From Candidatus Acidiferrales bacterium (lineage in GTDB: Bacteria > Bacteroidota > Ignavibacteria > Kryptoniales > JAKASW01), in assembly GCA_035515795.1 (NCBI GenBank), contig DATJAY010000013.1, positions 23,723 through 87,722 of the forward strand: a stretch of 64,000 nt of DNA, in the 5' to 3' direction. The notes below the pieces were generated by a model. It was not told where the DNA came from. It saw only the letters and a program-made list of their open reading frames with translations, and made no database searches. The translations under genes were made by a program, and so were the position numbers. The stretch's first letter is position 1; every line of letters begins with the position of its first letter. Below are positions 57,088-64,000 of this stretch, in pieces.

Positions 57088-57876
57088 ATGAGCTACAGGG
57101 TAAAACTGAACGACTTTGAAGGGCCTCTCGATCTGCTCTTATTTTTTATCAAACGAGATCAGCTTGACATTTACGACATTCCGATCGCGCGAATCGCGAA
57201 AGAATTTCTGGAATACATTCATATCATGCAACTGCTTGATCTTGAGTTGGTCGGTGACTTCCTCGTCATGGCGGCAACCCTGATGCAGATAAAAGTGAAA
57301 ATGCTCTTGCCGCATGAAGAAGGGATTGAAGGACTAATTGAGGAAGATCCGCGGAAAGAACTGGCGGACAGGATTGCTGAGTACGCGCGCTTCAAGGAGG
57401 CGGCGAGAAACTTCGGGCATCTCGAAGAAGAAGGGAACAAACTTCTCTATCGATCGTATTTCAGGCAGGACGAGCGGCAATATAGTTCACCGGATACGGA
57501 AGAATTGAAGAATGCTACTCTGGTTGATCTCATCACGGCGTTCAAGAAGGTCATGGACAAGCTGGACACGACTCCGTACCACAACATACAGCGGCTAAAT
57601 GTGACCATGGAGGAACAGATCGAATTTCTTCTCGGTTCGATTGAAGACAAGAAGCCGGTCCATTTCCTCGAATTGGCAAGTCAAATTCACGAGCGGATCA
57701 AACTTGTCGTTACCTTTATTGCGCTGTTAGAGTTGATCAAAAGACATGTTCTCCGGGTTCAAACGGCCGGCGAATTCAATGATTTTATTATTTCAAAGCG
57801 CGAAGGACCATCCGGAAAATCTCCAGCCAAGGATTCTTCTGATGGCGAGGAGGATAATGCTGGAAGAATTGTCTAA
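57088..57876 (+). CDS. scpA: Segregation and condensation protein A
   Basis: 262 residues. The kleisin of the Smc-ScpAB complex. The N-terminal FEGPLDLLLFFIKRDQLDIYDIPIARI is family-specific, as are LVMAATLMQIKVKMLLP and the C-terminal winged-helix FIALLELIKRHVLRVQTAGEFNDF (split). ScpA bridges the Smc heads. The 3' end overlaps scpB by 20 bases. Confidence 0.95.
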   Translation: MSYRVKLNDFEGPLDLLLFFIKRDQLDIYDIPIARIAKEFLEYIHIMQLLDLELVGDFLVMAATLMQIKVKMLLPHEEGIEGLIEEDPRKELADRIAEYARFKEAARNFGHLEEEGNKLLYRSYFRQDERQYSSPDTEELKNATLVDLITAFKKVMDKLDTTPYHNIQRLNVTMEEQIEFLLGSIEDKKPVHFLELASQIHERIKLVVTFIALLELIKRHVLRVQTAGEFNDFIISKREGPSGKSPAKDSSDGEEDNAGRIV

Positions 57877-58885
57877 GCGGGATCATAGCGGTGAAGAACC
57901 CGCCCCGGGGGTCGGCGACCCCTTGAAAGAACTGAGTGACGCAAATGTCGATCGTAATGACTCGGAACAAAATCTCGAAGGAAATGTTGGGAGTCAGCTC
58001 ATATACATAGATGATCACGAGACACACAAGACTGTCAGCGACGATTTGATCTCAAGCGACAAGGGTAAGCCTGCCGCAAAATCTCTCGATGGATTGGAAG
58101 AAATCGTGAAATCGCCCGAAGCAAGTAATGACGAACTTCCTTCGAGGGAAGAGATCATCGACGAGCTGGCCCACATTATCGAAGCGATCATTTTTGCATC
58201 GGACGAACCGTTGAGTGTCGGAACCATAAAATCTGTTCTTGATGCATCGCATACTTTCGGGCGCGTCAATCCCGATATGATAGTTTCGCGGATTGATGCT
58301 TTGAACGATAAATACGGCGCCGATGGAAGCGGCTTTCGTATCATAGAAATTGCCGAGGGCTACCAGTTTGCAACGCGAAAAGAATTGGCTCAGTGGATTT
58401 CTTATTTGTTCAGGGAAAAGGCAAGGCGCAAACTCTCCAACTCTGCGCTGGAAACGCTTGCGATCATCGCGTACAAGCAACCGGTTACGAAACCGGAGAT
58501 TGAGTCAATTCGCGGCGTCAATGTCGACTATGTTCTTCACAACCTTCTCGAGAAAGAAATCGTGACTGTTGTAGGCCGCGGAGAAACTGTCGGTCGACCG
58601 CTTCTTTACGGGACGACCCAGAGATTTCTGAAAATTTTTGGACTCAGAAACCTGGAAGACCTGCCGAAGCTCCGCGAGATAGAGGAGATAATAAAGGAGA
58701 TCCGGAGCAAAGGGGCGGAAGAATCAATCCAGCTTGAGATAACTGCTCTCGGAGATGAAGTTGCTACTGAACCGATGAGCCCGACGGGTTCTGGAACAGA
58801 TGCGTCGTCGGACGCTCCTTCGAAAGACAAAGACGCGGCAGACAGACGAGACACATCGTTGGATGATGCAAGCCCCAAAGCGTAA
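57857..58885 (+). CDS. scpB: Segregation and condensation protein B with acidic extensions
   Basis: 342 residues from the ATG at 57857 behind GAGGAGG (57847-57853). An upstream in-frame start would run deep into scpA. The winged-helix core begins near residue 100 (IIDELAHIIEAIIFASDEPL) and holds LSNSALETLAIIAYKQPVTK, EIESIRGVNVDYVLHNLLEK and GRGETVGRPLLYGTT. Before it lies about 95 residues of acidic, polar sequence and after it a tail of about 45 Ser/Asp-rich residues, both unlike the short bacterial norm. It dimerises on ScpA. Confidence 0.93.
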   Translation: MLEELSKRDHSGEEPAPGVGDPLKELSDANVDRNDSEQNLEGNVGSQLIYIDDHETHKTVSDDLISSDKGKPAAKSLDGLEEIVKSPEASNDELPSREEIIDELAHIIEAIIFASDEPLSVGTIKSVLDASHTFGRVNPDMIVSRIDALNDKYGADGSGFRIIEIAEGYQFATRKELAQWISYLFREKARRKLSNSALETLAIIAYKQPVTKPEIESIRGVNVDYVLHNLLEKEIVTVVGRGETVGRPLLYGTTQRFLKIFGLRNLEDLPKLREIEEIIKEIRSKGAEESIQLEITALGDEVATEPMSPTGSGTDASSDAPSKDKDAADRRDTSLDDASPKA

Positions 58886-59642
58886 GTTTGACGGCAAGCC
58901 CATCGTAAGCAAGGGACCATCAATCAGACTGAACAAGTATCTCTCATCTTCAGGGGTCACTTCCCGCCGCAAAGCGGATGAAATGATTCTCGCGGGAAGA
59001 ATAAAAGTGAATGGCAGAGTGATGAAGGAACTCGGCATGAAAATCAACCCGGACCATGATAGAGTAGAGGTCGACGGCAGAGGAATAAGGCATCAGACAA
59101 ATCTGGTCTACATCTTGATGAATAAGCCGAAGGATTTAGTCACCACTCTCCACGATGAAAAAGGAAGACGGGGAGTCCTCGATGTAGTAAGGGTCAGGGA
59201 ACGCGTTTATCCTGTTGGGCGCCTTGACCGGAACACGACCGGTGTTTTGCTTCTGACCAACGACGGCGAGCTTGCAAATCGGTTGATGCATCCGAGGCAT
59301 CTCGTTTTGAAAGTCTACAAAGCGACTCTCGAGAGGCCGATCAGAGAACGCGAACTTGCGAAGTTGAAAAAGGGAATCATGCTGGATGGCACAGTGACGG
59401 TGCCCGACGAACTTTATATTCTCCCAGAGAGCGAGGGCAAGGAAGTCGGGATCGCGGTTCACGAAGGGAAGCATCATCTTGTCAGAAGAATGTTCGAATC
59501 GATAGACATACACGTTGTCCAGCTTGATCGATACTCATATGCTGGATTGACTCATCACGATCTGCGTCGCGGGGGTTGGCGTAATCTCACAAGGTCTGAA
59601 GTCTCCACTTTGAGGAAACTCGTTGACCTCGGCGAAAATTGA
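58863..59642 (+). CDS. rluB: rRNA pseudouridine synthase, RluB/RsuA family
   Basis: About 259 residues from an ATG at 58863, overlapping scpB by 23 bases; 58866 is equally possible. An S4 RNA-binding domain (IRLNKYLSSSGVTSRRKADE) precedes the catalytic domain with the essential Asp in YPVGRLDRNTTGVLLLTNDG. GKHHLVRRMFESIDIHVVQL follows. It isomerises a uridine in 23S (RluB) or 16S (RsuA) rRNA; the order next to scpAB favours RluB. Confidence 0.92.
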   Translation: MMQAPKRKFDGKPIVSKGPSIRLNKYLSSSGVTSRRKADEMILAGRIKVNGRVMKELGMKINPDHDRVEVDGRGIRHQTNLVYILMNKPKDLVTTLHDEKGRRGVLDVVRVRERVYPVGRLDRNTTGVLLLTNDGELANRLMHPRHLVLKVYKATLERPIRERELAKLKKGIMLDGTVTVPDELYILPESEGKEVGIAVHEGKHHLVRRMFESIDIHVVQLDRYSYAGLTHHDLRRGGWRNLTRSEVSTLRKLVDLGEN

Positions 59643-59684
59643 AATAAGGGAAACGAGGTCCGCCCATCTTCATCGAGGATTTGC

Positions 59685-60395
59685 ATGAAGGACGTTTCGT
59701 GGTTTCTTGCGATTTGTGCCGACAATGGTCTAAAGCTCAGCGATGAGCAGGCGACATCATTCGAGACTTATCTGAAGCTGCTCCTGTTATGGAACAGCCG
59801 CATAAACATGATTTCGCGAAAAGACGAAGATAATTTTTACTCCCGCCATGTTTTGAATTGCATTTCATTTTTGTTCAATCGAGGTCTGAAGCGCGACGCA
59901 AAAATTCTCGACCTGGGTACCGGCGGCGGGCTGCCGGGGATTCCGCTGAAGATTCTTTGTCCGGATCTAAATATTATATTGCTCGATTCGATTGCAAAAA
60001 AAACCGCAGCTCTGTCTGATATTGTCAACAAAATGCAGTTGGAAAATGTGGAAGTCGTGAACGGGAGAGCCGAAGAACTCTCGAAACTGGATGAATTTCA
60101 AGGGAAATTTGATTATGTTGTAACCCGTGCGGCAGCAAAACTGAATGAAGTTACAAGGTGGTCGCGCGGATTTCTGAAGCCTTCTGAGTTGATTGGCAAT
60201 AAAATGATTCCGGTTGGAATGTTGATTGTCCTTAAGGGAGGCACGATTGATGATGAGCTTAGAGCAGCACGAAATATCAATTTCGTGAATTCGATTGAAG
60301 TCGACGACATCACCTTCAAAGGAATGAATGAACTTGATAACAAAGAGAAGAAATTAATCTTGATCAAATATTCTGCTTTGGAGAAAAAAAATTGA
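59685..60395 (+). CDS. rsmG: 16S rRNA (guanine527-N7)-methyltransferase
   Basis: 236 residues. The GidB/RsmG signature covers [25 protein letters not shown], and the SAM loop [20 protein letters not shown] near residue 78. [14 protein letters not shown] follows. It methylates G527 of 16S rRNA. GAGGAT precedes the ATG. The stop overlaps the TTG start of lysS by four bases. Confidence 0.96.
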   Translation: MKDVSWFLAICADNGLKLSDEQATSFETYLKLLLLWNSRINMISRKDEDNFYSRHVLNCISFLFNRGLKRDAKILDLGTGGGLPGIPLKILCPDLNIILLDSIAKKTAALSDIVNKMQLENVEVVNGRAEELSKLDEFQGKFDYVVTRAAAKLNEVTRWSRGFLKPSELIGNKMIPVGMLIVLKGGTIDDELRAARNINFVNSIEVDDITFKGMNELDNKEKKLILIKYSALEKKN

Positions 60396-61906
60396 ACGAG
60401 CACGAAGAATATCTTCGTGAACAAAACGAGCTTACGAAAAGAAGGCTTGAAGAACTCGAGGAGTTAAAGAGGGTAAACATAAACCCGTACGTTTACGGCT
60501 TTGAAGTTGACAGTTATTCTTCGGACATATTGAAGTCATTCAGAGACGACGCGCCCCCTGCCGACGTTGCAATCGCCGGGCGGGTGATGTCTCTTAGAAG
60601 AATGGGCAAAGCTTCGTTCTGCCACATCCAGGATTCAAGGGGGAGAATCCAAATTTATCTGAAGCGCGATGATCTCGGCGAGTCTTATGATCGGTTCAAG
60701 TTGATGGATATCGGAGACATCATCGGCATAAAAGGTTTTGTCTTCCGTACCAAGATGGGAGAAGTTTCCATCCATGCGAAGTCACTTGAGCTTCTTACGA
60801 AATCTGTCCGCCCGCTCCCGGTTGTCAAGGAGAAGATCGACGAGCATGGAAACAAAGCCACTTACGACCCATTTTCCGATAAGGAGCTTAGATACAGGCA
60901 GAGGTACGTTGATCTTGTTGTAAATCCAGAAGTGCGGGAAGCTTTCGTGAAACGCGCAAAGGTCATAAGTTCCGTTCGCAGATTTCTCGACGAGAAAGGA
61001 TACCTGGAGGTTGAAACTCCAATTCTGCAGCCCATGTACGGTGGAGCGGCGGCGCGTCCGTTCATGACTCATCACAATGCACTCGACATGGATCTGTTTC
61101 TCCGGATTTCAGATGAACTCTATTTGAAGCGCCTTATCGTGGGAGGATTTGAAGGCGTTTATGAGATAGGAAAGGACTTCAGAAATGAGGGGATGGACAA
61201 ATCGCATAACCCCGAGTTCACAATGCTGGAATTGTATGTATCATACAAAGATTATAACTGGATGATGGAGTTGGTGGAGCAGCTTGTCGATTCTGTTTGC
61301 ATTAGTGTTGCCGGCAACTCTAAAGTAAAAGTCGGTGATAGGGAGATAGATTTTACTCCGCCGTGGAAAAGAGTTGCGATGCTCGATTCGATCCGAGAGT
61401 CCACGGGGGAAAACATGGCCGATAAATCCGAGATTGAGCTGACAAATATTGCGAAGAAGCTTCACGTTGAAGTGGAAAAATCGATGGGGATCGGAAAAAT
61501 CATAGACGCGGTTTTTTCGGAGCTCGTAGAACCCAAGCTGATTCAGCCGACCTTCATAACCGATTATCCGGTTGAAATGTCTCCGCTGGCGAAACGTCAT
61601 CGATCCACGAAAGGTTTGGTAGAAAGGTTCGAGCTGATTTGCAACGGGCACGAGCTGGCAAATGCATTCACCGAGCTTAACGACCCGCTCGATCAGCGCT
61701 CTCGTTTTGAAGAACAGGCAAAGCTTCGCGCACGCGGAGACGAGGAGGCCATGGTCGTCGACGCAGATTTCTTACGTGCACTTGAATACGGAATGCCGCC
61801 GACTGCCGGACTCGGGATCGGCATCGATAGACTGGCCATGGTGCTGACGAACCAGGATTCGATCAGAGATGTGATTTTCTTTCCGCAAATGAAACCTGAG
61901 AAATGA
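60392..61906 (+). CDS. lysS: Lysine-tRNA ligase, class II
   Basis: 504 residues from a TTG overlapping rsmG. The N-terminal OB fold has [20 protein letters not shown]. Motif 1 lies in [20 protein letters not shown], motif 2 in [18 protein letters not shown] near residue 265, and motif 3 in [20 protein letters not shown] near 475. The set is full length and standard. Confidence 0.97.
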   Translation: MNEHEEYLREQNELTKRRLEELEELKRVNINPYVYGFEVDSYSSDILKSFRDDAPPADVAIAGRVMSLRRMGKASFCHIQDSRGRIQIYLKRDDLGESYDRFKLMDIGDIIGIKGFVFRTKMGEVSIHAKSLELLTKSVRPLPVVKEKIDEHGNKATYDPFSDKELRYRQRYVDLVVNPEVREAFVKRAKVISSVRRFLDEKGYLEVETPILQPMYGGAAARPFMTHHNALDMDLFLRISDELYLKRLIVGGFEGVYEIGKDFRNEGMDKSHNPEFTMLELYVSYKDYNWMMELVEQLVDSVCISVAGNSKVKVGDREIDFTPPWKRVAMLDSIRESTGENMADKSEIELTNIAKKLHVEVEKSMGIGKIIDAVFSELVEPKLIQPTFITDYPVEMSPLAKRHRSTKGLVERFELICNGHELANAFTELNDPLDQRSRFEEQAKLRARGDEEAMVVDADFLRALEYGMPPTAGLGIGIDRLAMVLTNQDSIRDVIFFPQMKPEK

Positions 61907-62073
61907 TCTCTTAGATCTTACGCGCCACAGTTGCAACCAAAAGGTGACTGGTGTGCGAACGGCATGAGCCCTTCAGCGTAGGCGCTTATAGAATAAGTGA
62001 GCGGGGAATCGCACGAGATTAGCTTTGTTTTTTCATCCACGGGATTCGAGGCAAAAGTTTTTAGAGATTGAAT

Positions 62074-64000
62074 ATGAAAAAAATAAATCTTGTCATAGGA
62101 ATTCACAACCACCAGCCGATCGGGAACTTCGATCATGTTATTGAGGAAGCGTATAAAAAATCGTACAGACCTTTTCTTGAAGTTCTGGAGAAATTTCCCC
62201 GAATAAAGATTTCCCAGCATTACACGGGGTTTCTGTTTGAGTGGTTGAAGAAAAACCATCCGGAAATTTTCTCAAAACTGAAATCATTCATAAAGTCGGG
62301 CCAGGTTCGTTTGATGACAGGCGGCTTCTACGAACCGATCCTTGCTATCATTCCCGATAAGGATAAACTTGGTCAGATCAGGAAACTTAATGAGTACATT
62401 GAAAAGAATTTCAAATTCAAGCCGACGGGAATGTGGCTGGCCGAGCGAGTCTGGGAGCAGCACATCGTAAAGCCGATAGCCGAATGCGGCGTAAGCGCGG
62501 TCGTCATCGACGATACACATTTTAAATATGCAGGACTGAAGGATGAAGATTTACTCGGTTACTACGTGACCGAAGAGCAGGGCAGCGCAGTCAACATCTT
62601 CCCTATCAGTAAATCGCTGAGGTATTCGATACCATTTCAGCCGGTTGAGAAGACGATTGAATACCTGCGCTCGGTCGCGAGTGAAGATGGTACACGAATT
62701 GCGGTCTATGCGGATGACGGGGAAAAGTTCGGTGTCTGGCCCAACACCCACAAGCATGTTTATGAGGACAAATGGCTCGAAGAATTCTTCTCCGCACTGG
62801 AAGAAAATTCCGATTGGATAAACATCCTCCATTTTTCGGAAGTCCTCGAGAAAGTGAAGCCAATCGGACGAGTATATTTGCAGAACGCTTCGTATTCCGA
62901 GATGCTTCATTGGGCATTATGGCCCGAGCTTTTTGAAAAGTACGAGGAATTTGAAAACAAGCTGAAGAGCGCGAAGCTCTTCGACACTTATGAAGAGTTT
63001 GTCCGTGGCGGATACTGGAGAAATTTCCTGGCAAAATATCCGGAGTCGAATAATATTCACAAGAAAATGATCCGCCTTTCAGAACGCGCCCACGCTCTGG
63101 AACGCAAGGGCATGAAAATGGATCACGTCCTCGATAAGATCTGGGCGGCGCAGTGCAACGATCCCTATTGGCATGGAATCTTCGGCGGACTATATCTGCC
63201 GAATCTCCGTTACCCCGTATATAAAAGTCTAATCCAGGCCGAGGTCGGGATCGATAAGATGGAGAATAAGAAGAAAATCGCTGTTACTCATGAGGATTTC
63301 GACAGGGACGGCTCCGAGGAGATTTTGGTGGAATCGAATGTCCTCGATGCATACTTCAAGCCGGAAGAAGGGGGGATGCTTTTCGAGCTTGATTATAAAC
63401 CAATTCCATTTAATGTGCTTGACATTCTCAGCCGCCGTCCGGAAGGTTATCACAAGAAGCTCAAACGACAGCCTGCGTCTGGATCGAACGGTGATGAAAT
63501 ACAAAGCATCCATGATATGGTGGTATCGAAGGAAACGGGATTGGAGAAACTCTTGAACTATGATTGGTATCGGCGGGCTTCTTTCATCGACCATTTCGTC
63601 GGAGACACGACGTTGGAAGAATTTGCCGCAGCGAAATATCATGAGAAAGGGGATTTCGTGCTCGGGCATTACGGCAGAAAAATTTCCCGCAGGGGCGGAA
63701 AGGTCATGGTACAATTTTCCCGCGACGGCAATGCGGATAATATCCCGTTAAGAATCACAAAAAATTTCGAGCTCGCTGCCGGGTCCGGTAAGATAATTTG
63801 TAAATATAAAATAGAGAACCTGTCCGCCGAAGAATTGCATAACGCGCGCGGAAATTCATCGTCAGCAATCTTTGATTTTGGCGTTGAATTCAATTTCGGC
63901 TTGATGGCCGGGGATGCTTACGATAGGTATTATATGATTAATAATGTGAAGCCGTCTGATCCGCGAATGAAAAGTTCGGGCGGTACGGAAGCGGTCAGAT
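62074..64000 (+). CDS. Glycoside hydrolase family 57 (4-alpha-glucanotransferase/alpha-amylase), 3' end beyond window
   Basis: The frame runs open from an ATG at 62074 to the window end, 642 codons, without a stop. The GH57 conserved regions are present in order: GIHNHQPIGNF (near residue 9), GGFYEPILAIIP, the nucleophile Glu124 in GMWLAERVWE, and the acid in VYADDGEKFGVWP near 214. The following domain (LHWALWPELFEKYEEF, then a beta-rich DUF1925/DUF1926-like part) is that of the Thermococcus-type 4-alpha-glucanotransferase. It would reshape maltodextrins and feed the glucan phosphorylase at 10.2 kb. No signal peptide; cytoplasmic. Confidence 0.93.
   Translation, partial: MKKINLVIGIHNHQPIGNFDHVIEEAYKKSYRPFLEVLEKFPRIKISQHYTGFLFEWLKKNHPEIFSKLKSFIKSGQVRLMTGGFYEPILAIIPDKDKLGQIRKLNEYIEKNFKFKPTGMWLAERVWEQHIVKPIAECGVSAVVIDDTHFKYAGLKDEDLLGYYVTEEQGSAVNIFPISKSLRYSIPFQPVEKTIEYLRSVASEDGTRIAVYADDGEKFGVWPNTHKHVYEDKWLEEFFSALEENSDWINILHFSEVLEKVKPIGRVYLQNASYSEMLHWALWPELFEKYEEFENKLKSAKLFDTYEEFVRGGYWRNFLAKYPESNNIHKKMIRLSERAHALERKGMKMDHVLDKIWAAQCNDPYWHGIFGGLYLPNLRYPVYKSLIQAEVGIDKMENKKKIAVTHEDFDRDGSEEILVESNVLDAYFKPEEGGMLFELDYKPIPFNVLDILSRRPEGYHKKLKRQPASGSNGDEIQSIHDMVVSKETGLEKLLNYDWYRRASFIDHFVGDTTLEEFAAAKYHEKGDFVLGHYGRKISRRGGKVMVQFSRDGNADNIPLRITKNFELAAGSGKIICKYKIENLSAEELHNARGNSSSAIFDFGVEFNFGLMAGDAYDRYYMINNVKPSDPRMKSSGGTEAVR

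Overview
The window looks like a chromosome segment from a bacterium of the Bacteroidota/Chlorobiota/Ignavibacteriota superphylum, most probably close to Ignavibacteria or Kryptonia. The main evidence is a secreted Asp-box protein ending in a type IX secretion (Por) sorting domain, a FadL-type outer-membrane protein, a DUF2851 protein, and a complete MreBCD-PBP2-RodA set. Shine-Dalgarno (SD) sequences are common, several promoters fit the ordinary TTGACA/TATAAT spacing, and TTG starts are frequent. This fits Ignavibacteria-like lineages better than SD-poor Bacteroidia or Flavobacteriia. No rRNA, tRNA, CRISPR array, transposase or prophage was found.

Layout. 1-3.7 kb: the tail of an ABC permease, a LemA + GIDE-domain membrane pair, and a large Rossmann protein of unknown role. 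3.9-6.7 kb: a self-contained FadL + SGNH lipoprotein unit with its own promoter and terminator. 6.7-16.3 kb: a zinc-ribbon membrane protein, purL, a YihY-type protein, alpha-glucan phosphorylase, transketolase and a glucose-6-phosphate isomerase of the Tal-Pgi kind. 16.3-20.2 kb: a fused prenol-kinase/DUF92 membrane protein, the T9SS cargo protein and a DHFR-like reductase. 20.3-24.1 kb: hutH, a thiamine-binding (DUF77) protein, adenosine deaminase and a YbfF-like esterase. 24.3-28.2 kb: two peroxiredoxins, folE with a short-chain dehydrogenase, and an MFS exporter. 28.2-34.7 kb: a Met-rich Spy/CpxP-like protein, an amidohydrolase, tgt, yajC, ribBA, greA and a CYTH protein.

34.7-37.6 kb (minus strand): a dihydrouridine synthase, hisG and a YbbR-domain protein. 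37.9-48.0 kb: purN-purH, the rod-shape cluster mreB-mreC-mreD-mrdA-rodA, pyrF and DUF2851. 48.1-50.6 kb: a GH2 glycosidase with an inserted PA14 domain, in clearly AT-richer DNA and probably acquired. 50.8-54.0 kb (minus): a TPR lipoprotein/periplasmic protein, a bifunctional-nuclease protein and etfA/etfB. 54.1-64.0 kb: an SH3-NlpC/P60 peptidase, an HNH endonuclease with no canonical start codon, trpS, the coupled run scpA-scpB-rluB, then rsmG-lysS, and a GH57 glucanotransferase/amylase cut by the window end.

How the genes work together. Most of the window is housekeeping: purine and pyrimidine synthesis (purL, purN, purH, pyrF), riboflavin and pterin entry steps (ribBA, folE), tRNA and rRNA modification (tgt, dus, rluB, rsmG), translation (trpS, lysS), cell elongation and chromosome condensation. 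Glucan phosphorylase, transketolase, PGI and the GH57 enzyme indicate an internal alpha-glucan store feeding glycolysis and the pentose phosphate pathway. I found no clearly new defence or mobile system. The least described items are the FadL-SGNH unit, the VTE5-like/VTE6-like fusion, the large Rossmann protein lacking the usual SDR tyrosine, the HutH with a Ser-Ser-Gly MIO triad, and the HNH gene without a start codon.
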